Source of the DNA: a bacterium BMS3Abin02
GTDB lineage: Bacteria > Actinomycetota > Acidimicrobiia > Spongiisociales > UBA4744
DNA length: 64,000 bases
NCBI GenBank assembly: GCA_002897675.1
Contig: BDSU01000018.1
Span: 33,818-97,817 of the forward strand
Reading direction: 5' to 3'
The notes under the pieces are model-generated. The model saw only the letters and a program-made list of their open reading frames with translations, had not been told where the DNA came from and did not search any database. This document shows positions 20,693 to 30,391 of this stretch, piece by piece (within the stretch, counting starts at the first letter, position 1; each line of letters opens with the position of its first letter). The translations under genes and the position numbers were made by a program.

Positions 20693-21861
20693 AGCTTTCC
20701 CCGGTTCAGCACACCCTGAGGGTCATAGATGTCCTTCAGGCGCCGTACCTCGGCTCGATAACTCGCGGTGGTCCAGGTCTTCTTCTTCAGTCCGACGCCG
20801 TGTTCGCCGCTGACTTGGCCACCCAGGTCCGCCACCTGTCCGTAGAGGGTGGCAATGCGCTCGTCGTCGGGGGGGAAACAGGGATGGATGATGCCGACCC
20901 CCAGATGACCGAAGGCGGGGATGGCTTCGGCGTCGAGCCATGGCAACAGCACCGACAGTCCGTCGGCGTCCAGTTTCGGATCTTCGATGACCGGGTAGCC
21001 GTGTCCGGCGAGCACCGGATACAGGCCGTCACGGGCCCGCCACACGGCGTCGATCCGGTCCGGATCGGTCAGCTCCCCGCCATCCGAGTCGAACTCGGCC
21101 AGCAGATGAGGGCGAGGCTCCCAGCCGATGGCGCCGGCGGCGTGGCGGTTGAGGTACTCGAGCGCCGTGAGCCGGGGATCGGAGATCCATTCGTCCCGTT
21201 GGGCCGACAGCACGCTTTCGTCATCGTCCGCGAACAGGGAGACGGTCCTTCGGTGCGGCAGCGCGGCGAGGCGCACCGTCGCCTCCACGATGAAGCCGGT
21301 GACGCCTTCGCGGCCGACTACGTCGTCGAGCGCCTCTCCAGCGATACGACGTAGACGACCACGACCGTCCACCAGGGACAGTTCTTGCACCCAGCGGCGC
21401 ATCGACCCGTACCGCACGGCTCGCAGCCCGGCGGCGTTGGTGGCGATCATGCCGCCGATCGTGGCCGCCCGGTGGCTGCCGGGAACGACGGGCAGGAACA
21501 GGTCGTGGACTTTCAGGTTGCGGTTGAGGGAGCCCAGGACGACTCCGGCGCCCACCCGTGCCATCCGGCCTGTGGTGTCGATGGAGACGACGGTGTTCAG
21601 GCGGGAGAGGTCCACGACGAGGGACTTCTGGGGGGTTGCCCCGCCGCACAGGCCCGTGCCCGCGCCCCTCGGTGTCAAGTCGACACCGACCGCCTGCGCC
21701 CATTCGACCAGGGCGGTCACCTGTGGCGGTTGCGAGGGCCAGACCACGGCCAGGCAGTCCCCCTCCAGGCGGGAGGCGTCCCTCCCGTACACGACCAGGT
21801 CATCGGTGGAGTCCGATACGTTCCCCGCCCCGACGATCGCACGCAGCTCCGCCGTGTTCAT
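20686..21861 (-). CDS. FAD-linked 2-hydroxyacid dehydrogenase subunit (GlcD-like)
   Basis: 391 residues of the FAD_binding_4 / FAD-oxidase_C family (glycolate, D-lactate dehydrogenases). The FAD site TPRGAGTGLCGGATP and the C-terminal SGEHGVGLKKK motif are present. It is shorter than typical GlcD (about 460-500). ATG 21861 overlaps the upstream CCG-protein stop by 4 bp. With its two neighbours it makes a complete flavin plus Fe-S dehydrogenase. The exact hydroxyacid is unknown. Confidence 0.88.
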   Translation of the reverse strand: MNTAELRAIVGAGNVSDSTDDLVVYGRDASRLEGDCLAVVWPSQPPQVTALVEWAQAVGVDLTPRGAGTGLCGGATPQKSLVVDLSRLNTVVSIDTTGRMARVGAGVVLGSLNRNLKVHDLFLPVVPGSHRAATIGGMIATNAAGLRAVRYGSMRRWVQELSLVDGRGRLRRIAGEALDDVVGREGVTGFIVEATVRLAALPHRRTVSLFADDDESVLSAQRDEWISDPRLTALEYLNRHAAGAIGWEPRPHLLAEFDSDGGELTDPDRIDAVWRARDGLYPVLAGHGYPVIEDPKLDADGLSVLLPWLDAEAIPAFGHLGVGIIHPCFPPDDERIATLYGQVADLGGQVSGEHGVGLKKKTWTTASYRAEVRRLKDIYDPQGVLNRGKLC

Positions 21862-22562
21862 GGCGCAGGTTCCGTGTCGGGGACGTGGGCCAGCGCCTGA
21901 CTGAACTCCAGCACCTCGATGCCGTCGGCGTTCTGTTTGAAGTGCGCGTAACAGAGAGGACAGGTGGTACACAGACGGCCGTTCTCCACCATCTCCAGGC
22001 GCTGGCAGGCGATCGCGTCGGCGAGTTCGGGGAAATTCGACTTCAGTCCGCCACCGGCGCCGCAGCAGAGGCTCTGTTCGCGGTTGTCGGGCAGCTCGGA
22101 CACGCGCCATCCGGCGGCGGCCAGGAGCCGGCGCGGCTCGTCATAGACGCCGGACCAACGTCCGAGATGGCAGGGATCGTGGTAGGTGATCTCCCCTGCA
22201 CCGGCGGCTTCCTCGTTCTGACCATCCGGCCGGAGCCCTGCCAGGGCCTGGGAGATATGGATCGCATCCAGGCCATAGTCTTGCTCGAGCGTGTGGTAGC
22301 AGCCGGGGCAGTTGGTGATGACCTTGCGGACGCTGAACCTGGCGAACACTTCCAGGTTCTTCGCCTTGAGATCTTCGAACTCGTCCAGATAGCCGGCCCG
22401 TTTGACCGGGCTTCCACAGCACAGAGTCTCGCCGGGAAGCATGATGAAATCGATGCCGGCACGACGCAACAGGGCTTCGTAACTCGCCTGGATATCCGGC
22501 AGGGCATAGCGGGTTACGCAGCCGGGATAGTAGAGCGTGTTGCTTCCGGAGAGTCTCTCCAA
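21858..22562 (-). CDS. CCG-domain Fe-S protein (GlcF C-terminal / HdrB-like)
   Basis: 234 residues with two CCG domains: GETLCCGSPVKRAGY and LCCGAGGGLKSNFPE, each preceded by a Cys-containing half (YYPGC, NCPGC). This is the cluster-binding part of GlcF, LldE and HdrB. The apparent start is TTG at 22562. It works with the FAD and 4Fe-4S subunits encoded next and may deliver electrons to quinone or to a disulfide. Confidence 0.85.
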   Translation of the reverse strand: MERLSGSNTLYYPGCVTRYALPDIQASYEALLRRAGIDFIMLPGETLCCGSPVKRAGYLDEFEDLKAKNLEVFARFSVRKVITNCPGCYHTLEQDYGLDAIHISQALAGLRPDGQNEEAAGAGEITYHDPCHLGRWSGVYDEPRRLLAAAGWRVSELPDNREQSLCCGAGGGLKSNFPELADAIACQRLEMVENGRLCTTCPLCYAHFKQNADGIEVLEFSQALAHVPDTEPAP

Positions 22563-22586
22563 CCATCGTTTGAGTATGGCCGTCTC

Positions 22587-23009
22587 CTAGCTCTCTGCCT
22601 TGCGGATGGTTGCACGAAATTCCACTTCGGCTTCGGGCGTGTCCGGGTCATTGCTGCGGACGTAGATGATTCGCATCACGTCGCCGTGAAGGTTGTCTTC
22701 GATCGGGTCGAGCGTGACGCGCAGCTGGGTGGTTTTGCCCGGTGGGATGGTCTCGCTGTCCACCGACGCTTTGGTGCAGCCGCAAGAAGTACTGACTTTC
22801 TCGATCTCGAGCACGCCGTCTCCCTGGTTTCGTATCGTGTAGCTCGTTTCGAGAGGTTCTTGGGGAACCTCGCCCAGGTCTTGCGTGGCGGGTTCGATGA
22901 CGATACGCGGGGCGCTGGTGGCACAACCGGAGAACAAGATGACAATCAGGACGATGAGGGCTATGAGCCCCATCCTCCATGTCCACGGTGAAGGGTTTCT
23001 GGTGGTCAC
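22587..23009 (-). CDS. DUF1573 lipoprotein
   Basis: 140 residues. A basic N-terminus, hydrophobic helix and lipobox LFSGC (about 24-28) mark a lipoprotein. The rest is a DUF1573 immunoglobulin-like domain with its signature SCGCTKASVD and a PGKTTQLRV strand. The family is extracytoplasmic and of unknown function. It is the first gene of the redox operon. Confidence 0.82.
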   Translation of the reverse strand: MTTRNPSPWTWRMGLIALIVLIVILFSGCATSAPRIVIEPATQDLGEVPQEPLETSYTIRNQGDGVLEIEKVSTSCGCTKASVDSETIPPGKTTQLRVTLDPIEDNLHGDVMRIIYVRSNDPDTPEAEVEFRATIRKAES

Positions 23010-23184
23010 TCGTCTGTCACACGCCAGGAATTAGCCGGTTTGATGAGCAATGATAGCTGGACGGAATCGGCCCTCGGTCGGCTGCCGGTCCCGGTCTCCG
23101 ACGAGATGCACTCGGGTCGGAGTGTCGCGGATGGCGCGCAAGCGCATCGGCATCGGTGCATCGCAGACCGAGTAAGTCGTTCTC

Positions 23185-23691
23185 TCAGTAGTCGAACGGC
23201 TTCAGGGCTCCATCGGTCGTGATCAGCATCACCGGCTGAGACTCCCAGGTCGAAGTGTCGCCACCCATGCCGGGAGAATCCGACGGCATGCCCGGCAACG
23301 CCAGTCCGATCGCGTCGGGCCTCGTGTCGAGGAGTCGCAGGATCGCGCCGGCAGGCACGTGTCCTTCGATGACATAGCCGTCCACCACGGCGGTGTGGCA
23401 CGAATGCGCCTCCTCCGGGATGCCGCTCGAAAGCTTGAATGATTCGATTTGCTCGTCGACCTGCACGTCGAGGTCTGCTCCGAGATTCTGTAGGTACCCG
23501 ACCCACTCTGTGCAGCATCCTCAGCCGGGGGGTACGTGGATCTCCATGGCCACGCCGGTCAGATCCAGGCTGCGTGCCGTTCCGGCGGCCGTCGCCGTGG
23601 TGGCAGCTGTGGTGGTGGTGGTCGAGGTCCCGCCACAGGCTGCCACCAGCAGCGCCAAGGTTACGAAGACGGCGAAACGCTTCACGGTCAT
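23185..23691 (-). CDS. DUF411 metal-binding lipoprotein with in-frame TGA (candidate selenoprotein)
   Basis: Reading through one TGA (23521-23523) gives a full-length 168-residue DUF411 protein: ATG 23691 with GGAGGG just before it, lipobox LLVAAC, a Thr/Ala-rich linker, then EIHVPPG-(TGA)-GCCTEWVGYL, and the family core EEAHSCHTAVVDGYVIEGHVP and LPGMPSDSPGM. Normal DUF411 proteins have Cys-Gly-Cys-Cys at this place, so TGA (codon 57) stands exactly for the first Cys of the metal-binding CGCC. A SECIS-like hairpin follows. DUF411 proteins are linked to copper and other thiophilic metals. Alternatives are a nonsense mutation or a TGC/TGT read error. Confidence 0.75.
23490..23506 (-). promoter_or_regulatory. 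SECIS-like stem-loop after the in-frame TGA
   Basis: On the mRNA strand, GUGGGU and ACCUAC form a 6-bp stem (one G-U pair) closed by the loop CGGGU. The loop begins 21 bases after the UGA and has a G in its first two positions. This fits the published bacterial SECIS consensus for stem length, loop size and distance. Arms CUGC and GCAG further out could extend it. Confidence 0.5.
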
Positions 23692-23757
23692 CCCTCCGTT
23701 TTGGTTGCTGCAATCTACCAAGAGGGCCCATACAGCCAAAACCGAGCCGGGTCTTTG

Positions 23758-23881
23758 CTTCCCCCTGGAGGGGGAAGTGCCGAGCCTTGCGAGGCGATGG
23801 GGGTGTGGTCGCGGGGAAGATTCTCTACCCCATCGACTTCGGCTCGTTCCTCGCCGAGGTTACTTCCCCTGCGAGGGGAAG
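23758..23881. repeat. Dispersed intergenic repeat, two-hairpin copy
   Basis: A 124-bp composite: left hairpin CTTCCCCCT-GG-AGGGGGAAG (23758-23777), a middle part containing GAGGCGATGGGGGTGTGGTC, and right hairpin CTTCCCCT-GCG-AGGGGAAG (23863-23881). The left and middle parts recur at 27797-27815 (reversed) and 61855-61900, the right part at 19073-19091. It lies between the LLM gene and the DUF411 gene start. Looks like a REP/BIME-type element. Confidence 0.75.
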
Positions 23882-23886
23882 GGTTC

Positions 23887-24810
23887 TTAGCCGGCCAGCG
23901 CTTCCAGCGTCTCGTCGAGGCCGCTCAAGTCGGTGAGATCGAGGTGCTGGACGTAGAACTTGGAGACTCCGATCTCGGTGAGGGCGGCGAGCGCCTCCCT
24001 GACTCGGGCCGGCGGGCCGACGGGGATGCCGTAGTCCGACCAAGACTGTTCCAGGTCCTCCGGGTCCCGATCCCGGGCTGTGGCGACGTTCTCGAGGCGG
24101 TGTCGATAGCTCGCCTCGTCCTTGCCGGTGAGCACGGGACCCATCACGCTGATCGCGATGGCCTCCGGGTCTCTGCCGGCCGCTGTGGCCGCTTCGCGCA
24201 CCCGAGCGATCTTCGGGGCGATCTCCCCGGGAGAAGCGATGAAGTGGTTGTACTCGTCGGCGTGCGTCCCGGCCAGCGTCGGTGTCCGATTCGCGCCCGA
24301 CCCTCCGACGATGATTCGCAGATCGGTCGGCTTCGGCAAGACCTCGGCATCGAGCTCGTAGTAGCGACCCGACAGCGTCCCGGTACCAGGTCCGAAGGCG
24401 GCTTCCAGGTACGCCAGTGCCTCCTCGAGACGTTCGAATCGTTCGGCCCACGGAGGAAACGGAAACCCGAACGCGTCGTGCTCGAGTTCCATCCATCCGG
24501 TACCGATCCCCAGATCGAACCGCCCTCCGGACATCTGGTCGATCGTTGCAGCGTTCTTGGCGATGACGGCCGGGTGACGGAACGTGATCGGAGACACGAG
24601 AACCGCGAGGCGAATGCACCGGGTTTCACGTGCGAGGCCGGCGAGGGTCGCGAACGCGTCGGTGGCGTCGGGGCGGGGGTCCTGGGTCGAGTAGTAGTGG
24701 TCGGAGCGTGCGAACGAGACCATGCCCGCCTGTTCGGCCCAAAGAGCGGCGGCAAGGAGTTGCTCGTACGTACCACCGATCTGCGGTTCTGTCATCAGTG
24801 CGAAATCCAC
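23887..24810 (-). CDS. Luciferase-like F420-dependent oxidoreductase
   Basis: 307 residues of the LLM flavin/F420 family (TIM barrel). Start GTG 24810 places the usual beta-1 (VDFALMTEPQ) at the N-terminus. Typical elements are DATDAFATLAGLA, a MSGGRFDLGIGTGWME region and the LRIIVGGSGANRT strand. F420 use is inferred from the family and the actinobacterial setting; FMN is possible. The substrate is unknown. Confidence 0.82.
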   Translation of the reverse strand: MDFALMTEPQIGGTYEQLLAAALWAEQAGMVSFARSDHYYSTQDPRPDATDAFATLAGLARETRCIRLAVLVSPITFRHPAVIAKNAATIDQMSGGRFDLGIGTGWMELEHDAFGFPFPPWAERFERLEEALAYLEAAFGPGTGTLSGRYYELDAEVLPKPTDLRIIVGGSGANRTPTLAGTHADEYNHFIASPGEIAPKIARVREAATAAGRDPEAIAISVMGPVLTGKDEASYRHRLENVATARDRDPEDLEQSWSDYGIPVGPPARVREALAALTEIGVSKFYVQHLDLTDLSGLDETLEALAG

Positions 24811-24998
24811 GAGACGATCCTCTCCGAAGCCGGCTGCCACCGATCGTAGCGGTGCGGGCGGTGATACAGCGTGCGGTGATCAGGCCGGGACCAAAACGGC
24901 CGCCCCTGTGGCACGCGTATGGCGGAAGGCCGAGGGCGTCGGCGCTGTGTCGTGTCCGATCTGGAGACTCGGTAGCATGAGGGCATGAGGAGTAGGCG

Positions 24999-25261
24999 AT
25001 GACGCAGGTTCGGTGTGGACGCTGCCAGACGCAGTTCGCGGTGCAGGGGCCGGGACGGTACCCGTGTCCCGCGTGCGGGGCGGTCAACGAGGTGCGCGAG
25101 ACACCGTCCACCGATGTGTTCAAGAAGAAGCCGCCACCGGTGTCCGGACCGTCGTCTCCGCGACGCACGTGTCCCGACTGCGGCATCTCGTTCATCGTTG
25201 GGGACATCGAAGTGGTGGTCTGCCCGAACTGTGGCGCTCGAGTCTCGGCCGGAGGTGATGC

Positions 25262-25265
<4 letters not shown>
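24999..25265 (+). CDS. Small double zinc-ribbon protein
   Basis: 88 residues with two zinc ribbons: CGRCQTQF...CPACGAVNE near the start and CPDCGISF...CPNCGARVS near the end, joined by a Lys/Pro-rich linker. It overlaps the mutase gene by 4 bp (GTGA), so it is co-translated with it. The role is unknown; a nucleic-acid or partner-protein adaptor is possible. Confidence 0.7.
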
Positions 25266-26905
<1,640 letters not shown>

Positions 26906-27057
26906 TCTGCGGCAGGTAGCCGTCCGCGCGGTGATGGCCGGGTGGTTCGCCATCGCCCCATCGACCGTGCCGTCGTGGAGGCTTTCGCCGGCGCCGCCGC
27001 CGGGGCTAGTGCTCTTGGTCGGCGAGCCGGTGCGGTGGTTCACGAGTGGAGGTTCGC

Positions 27058-27513
27058 ATGGCGCACATCCCTGATTCCGAGTCTGCACCGAAGATCGAGG
27101 ACTTTCGGGACGCGCTGGTCGACGCGTTCAACGCGCGCGATTTGGACGGCGTCGGGGAACTCCTCGGTGAGGAGGTCACCTCCGACGTGTTCGACGGTGT
27201 GGGTGTCGAGGCGGCGTTGCATGGCTTGAGCGACTTGTGGATCCGCTATCCGCTCCTGGTCGCGTCCAGGGGAGATTGTGAGGGCGACTCTGTGATCGCC
27301 TTGTGGTTTCCGGGCGAGGAGGGCAAGTTTCGCTCCGTAGGGTTTCTCGAACTGACGATCGAGGATGGCGCCATCGAGCATGTGACCTACATCGACGACG
27401 ACGAGGCAGAGCTCACCGCGGAGCCGCCCGACGAGAGCGAACTGGCCGAGTGGTTCGACTGGGCCGAGTGGGATCGCGGCGAGGAAACGACTCCGGAAGG
27501 TCCGTTCGGATAG
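27058..27513 (+). CDS. SnoaL/NTF2-like protein
   Basis: 151 residues from ATG 27058. The N-terminal helix DFRDALVDAFNARDLDGVGELL followed by beta strands (LELTIEDGAIEHVTYID) is the cone-shaped NTF2/SnoaL fold. The C-terminus is very acidic with several Trp (EWFDWAEWDRGEE). Function unknown; the fold covers both ligand binding and enzymes. Confidence 0.6.
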   Translation: MAHIPDSESAPKIEDFRDALVDAFNARDLDGVGELLGEEVTSDVFDGVGVEAALHGLSDLWIRYPLLVASRGDCEGDSVIALWFPGEEGKFRSVGFLELTIEDGAIEHVTYIDDDEAELTAEPPDESELAEWFDWAEWDRGEETTPEGPFG

Positions 27514-27515
27514 GA

Positions 27516-27725
27516 ATGGTCATGGGCAGGCTGCAACGTTTCGAGGAAAACAGGTACATCGGGACCCGGGATACGATGGTGTTCTACGACTGTGACGACG
27601 ACGAGCAGTTCGCGCTATTGGAGCGGCGCGTGAAAGCCGAGAACCTCTTGGACCGCAAGCTGCTGTCGTCGTTCGGCCCGGATGAGCCGCCCGAGGCCCG
27701 GAATCGGGGGTTTCACCCGGCCTGA
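27516..27725 (+). CDS. Small acidic/basic hypothetical protein
   Basis: A 69-residue frame starting at ATG 27516 (or 27522), two bases after the previous stop. The sequence MGRLQRFEENRYIGTRD and DDDEQFALLERRVKAENLL looks like real protein, helical and charged, with no membrane part. No family recognised. Its 3' end runs up to the dispersed repeat. Confidence 0.5.
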   Translation: MVMGRLQRFEENRYIGTRDTMVFYDCDDDEQFALLERRVKAENLLDRKLLSSFGPDEPPEARNRGFHPA

Positions 27726-27734
27726 ACGCAGCGA

Positions 27735-27835
27735 GGAGGATGGGGTTGAGACTCTTTCCTGCACCGCTGCACCCCCATCGCCTCGAAGACTCGGCACTTC
27801 CCCCTGAGGGGGAAGCAAAGAGCGGGTCCGGCACG
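27735..27835. repeat. Dispersed intergenic repeat, reversed copy
   Basis: Contains the hairpin CTTCCCCC-TGA-GGGGGAAG (27797-27815). Read on the minus strand, it continues with TGCCGAGTCTTCGAGGCGAT, the same core as at 23777 and 61874. Downstream bases CAAAGAGCGGGTCCGGCAC recur at 49511-49529. It fills the gap between two convergent genes. Confidence 0.75.
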
Positions 27836-27843
27836 GTTGTGGG

Positions 27844-28413
27844 TCAGGACTCGCGCAGAGCCTCCACCTCGAGCTCGAGCGAGATGCTCTTGCCGATCAT
27901 CACGCCACCGCCGTCGAGGGTCGCGTTGTAGGTCAGACCGAACTCCTCGCGATCGAGCATGCCGACGGCCGAGAAGCCGACCCTGGTGCCGCCGGCCATG
28001 GGGTCGGTGATGGCTCCGAGGTACTCGAAGTCGAGGGTGACAGGCCGGGTCACACCGTGCAACGTCAGGTCGCCGGTGACCCGTCCGGTCTCGTCTCCGG
28101 ACCATGCCATGCCGGTTGCGGTGAAGTTCATGGTGGGGTCGTTTGCGACGTCGAAGAAGTCCGCAGAACGCAAGTGTTCGTCACGCTGATCGCTGCCGGT
28201 GTCGATACTGGCCAGGTCGATCTCGACGGTGACCTTCGACTCGGCGGGATCGCCGGCCACGTGCAGCGTGCCGGTGAAGGCGTTGAAACGCCCCCGCACC
28301 TTCGACACCATGAGGTGACGCACGACGAACCCGATCATGCTGTGCTGCGGATCGATCTCGTAGTCTCCTGCCAGGGGAACGTTGACTCCCCGAACGTCTG
28401 GGGCGATACTCAT
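27844..28413 (-). CDS. YceI family lipid-binding protein
   Basis: 189 residues of the YceI lipocalin-like family: begins GDYEIDPQHSMIGFVVRHL and has FNAFTGTL and DVANDPTMNFTATGM. No signal peptide, so probably cytoplasmic. YceI proteins bind polyisoprenoids or amide lipids. It is divergent from an HxlR regulator with a palindrome between them, a common regulated pair. Confidence 0.88.
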   Translation of the reverse strand: MSIAPDVRGVNVPLAGDYEIDPQHSMIGFVVRHLMVSKVRGRFNAFTGTLHVAGDPAESKVTVEIDLASIDTGSDQRDEHLRSADFFDVANDPTMNFTATGMAWSGDETGRVTGDLTLHGVTRPVTLDFEYLGAITDPMAGGTRVGFSAVGMLDREEFGLTYNATLDGGGVMIGKSISLELEVEALRES

Positions 28414-28438
28414 TTGGTGCTCCTTAAGGTACGGAGTA

Positions 28439-28455
28439 ACTTACACTCTGTAAGT
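28439..28455. promoter_or_regulatory. Palindrome between yceI-like and hxlR-like genes
   Basis: ACTTAC-ACTCT-GTAAGT, 6-bp perfect arms and a 5-base centre, in the 65-bp divergent region. A further ACTTAC half-site occurs at 28493 within the regulator gene. Likely operator for the HxlR protein (inference). Confidence 0.55.
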
Positions 28456-28478
28456 ACAGATGTGAGGGTAACCAGCTT

Positions 28479-28829
28479 ATGATGGATAAGCAACTTACGG
28501 ATGATGGTGTCAGCAAGGCCGTCTTCGGCTACTGCCCCCGCTTCCACGCGGCGGTGGAGCTGATCGGCAGCAGATGGACGGGCGCCATCCTTCTCGTCAT
28601 GCTGGGGGGTGCCTCACGCTTCTCCACGATCCACGACGCAATCCCCGGCCTGTCGGACCGTCTCCTCTCCGAACGCCTCCGCGAGCTCGAGGCCGCGGGC
28701 GTGGTTCGGCGCGATGTCTCCGACACGAAGCCGGTCACCATCACGTACACGCTCACGGACAAAGGCCAAGCCCTGGCCCCGGTGGTGCAAGAGATCCTCA
28801 ACTGGTCCCAGATCTGGCAGGAGATCTGA
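28479..28829 (+). CDS. HxlR family transcriptional regulator
   Basis: 116-residue winged-helix protein. The segment YCPRFHAAVELIGSRWT matches the HxlR N-terminus with its conserved Cys and Trp, followed by LSDRLLSERLRELEAAGVV, the recognition helix. It probably controls the divergent yceI-like gene and itself. Some HxlR members sense redox state or aldehydes through the Cys (known for HypR/QorR-type members; only inferred here). Confidence 0.88.
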   Translation: MMDKQLTDDGVSKAVFGYCPRFHAAVELIGSRWTGAILLVMLGGASRFSTIHDAIPGLSDRLLSERLRELEAAGVVRRDVSDTKPVTITYTLTDKGQALAPVVQEILNWSQIWQEI

Positions 28830-28872
28830 CCTGCGGAGCGCTCGTGGTGGGGGAGAGGAGCCTCTCTCCTCC

Positions 28873-30366
28873 TCAGTCGTGCTGAGGGAATCCCAGATCG
28901 ACACCTCGATGGATCGGATCCGGCCAACGGCCGATCAGCACCTTCGGGCGCGTGTAGAAGCGCACACCGTCGGGACCGTAGATCGAGTGATCTCCGAAGA
29001 GGGACTGTTTCCAGCCTCCGAAGGAATAGAACGCGAGAGGAACCGGGATCGGCACGTTGATGCCCACCATCCCGACGAGCACCTCGTGTTGGAACTTGCG
29101 AGCCGCTCCACCGTCGTTGGTGAACACCGCCGTGCCGTTTCCCCACGGGTTCTCGTTGATCAGCCCGATGGCGTCTTCGAAGCTCTCGGTGCGCACCACG
29201 CCGAGTACCGGACCGAAGATCTCGTCCCGGTAGATGGTCATGTCGGGTGTGACGTTGTCGAAGAGGGTGGGACCGAAGAAGTAGCCGTTCTCGCAGCCCT
29301 TCAGGCGGAGGCCGCGACCGTCGACGATCAGGTCCGCTCCTTCTTCGACCCCCGTGTCGACGTACCCGGCGACCCGGTCGCGATGCTCTCTCGTGATCAG
29401 GGGACCGAGCTCCGAGCCGGCGTCGAGGCCGGGACCGATCACGAGCCGGGCAATCCTCTCCTCGATCTTCGGCAGGAGCCTCTCGGCGGCGTTCCCGACG
29501 GTGACGACGACCGAGATCGCCATGCACCGTTCGCCGGCGGAGCCGTAGCCGGCCGACACGGCGGAGTCCGCGGCCAGGTCCATGTCGGCGTCGGGCAGCA
29601 CGATCATGTGGTTCTTGGCGCCCGCGAGCGCCTGGACCCGCTTGCCTGCGCGCGTTGCCGTTTCGTAGATGTAGCGGGCGACAGGTGTCGAACCCACGAA
29701 GCTGATGGCGGTGATGTCGGGGTGTTCGAGCAATCGGTCCACCGCCACCTTGTCGCCTTGCACCACGTTGAACACGCCATCGGGCAGGCCGGCGGCTGCA
29801 AACCATTCGGCGGCGAGCATCGACGCGGACGGATCCTTCTCCGATGGCTTGAGTAGGAAGGTGTTGCCGGTGGCGATGGCGATGGGGAACATCCACATCG
29901 GGACCATCGCAGGGAAGTTGAACGGAGTGATCCCCGCAACGACGCCGAGTGGCTGGCGGACGGTCCACGTGTCGACGCCCGTCGACACGTTCTCCGAATA
30001 CTCGCCCTTCAGCAGGTGAGCGATGTTGCAGGCGAACTCGACCACTTCGAGACCGCGGTTGATCTCGCCGAGGGCATCGGGCAGCGTCTTGCCGTGCTCG
30101 AGGGTCACGGCGCGTGCCATGTCCTGCTTGTGCCGGTTCACCAGCTCGCGGTACTCGAAGAGAATCTGTTGGCGCCGGGAGAGCGACGTCTCGCGCCAGC
30201 CCGGATAGGCTCGCACGGCACTGGCGACCGCCCGGTCGACGTCCTCGGCGGCCGCGAAAGCAACCTGCGCCGATTGCTCACCGCTTGCGGGCTCGTAGAC
30301 CGGGCCGCGGCGACTCGACGTGCTCGCATAGGGCCGGTTGTCGATCCAGTGGGTGATCGTGTTCAC
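28873..30366 (-). CDS. mmsA: Methylmalonate-semialdehyde dehydrogenase (CoA-acylating)
   Basis: 497-residue aldehyde dehydrogenase converting methylmalonate or malonate semialdehyde to propionyl- or acetyl-CoA. The catalytic Cys is in GSAGERCMAIS, and PFNFPAMVPMWMFPIA and GAKNHMIVLPDAD are typical of MmsA. GTG start at 30366 with AGGAG upstream. It is third in an operon after the E1 alpha and beta genes, 25 bp from the beta stop, pointing to branched-chain or C3/C4 acid breakdown. Confidence 0.93.
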   Translation of the reverse strand: MNTITHWIDNRPYASTSSRRGPVYEPASGEQSAQVAFAAAEDVDRAVASAVRAYPGWRETSLSRRQQILFEYRELVNRHKQDMARAVTLEHGKTLPDALGEINRGLEVVEFACNIAHLLKGEYSENVSTGVDTWTVRQPLGVVAGITPFNFPAMVPMWMFPIAIATGNTFLLKPSEKDPSASMLAAEWFAAAGLPDGVFNVVQGDKVAVDRLLEHPDITAISFVGSTPVARYIYETATRAGKRVQALAGAKNHMIVLPDADMDLAADSAVSAGYGSAGERCMAISVVVTVGNAAERLLPKIEERIARLVIGPGLDAGSELGPLITREHRDRVAGYVDTGVEEGADLIVDGRGLRLKGCENGYFFGPTLFDNVTPDMTIYRDEIFGPVLGVVRTESFEDAIGLINENPWGNGTAVFTNDGGAARKFQHEVLVGMVGINVPIPVPLAFYSFGGWKQSLFGDHSIYGPDGVRFYTRPKVLIGRWPDPIHRGVDLGFPQHD

Positions 30367-30391
30367 GTGTTGCTCCTGTACGTTCGTCTGC

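Noticed and set aside
26906..27057. Short plus-strand frame between the mutase and the SnoaL-like gene
   Set aside because: Overlaps the mutase end, Pro-rich, no ribosome site; treated as a gap.
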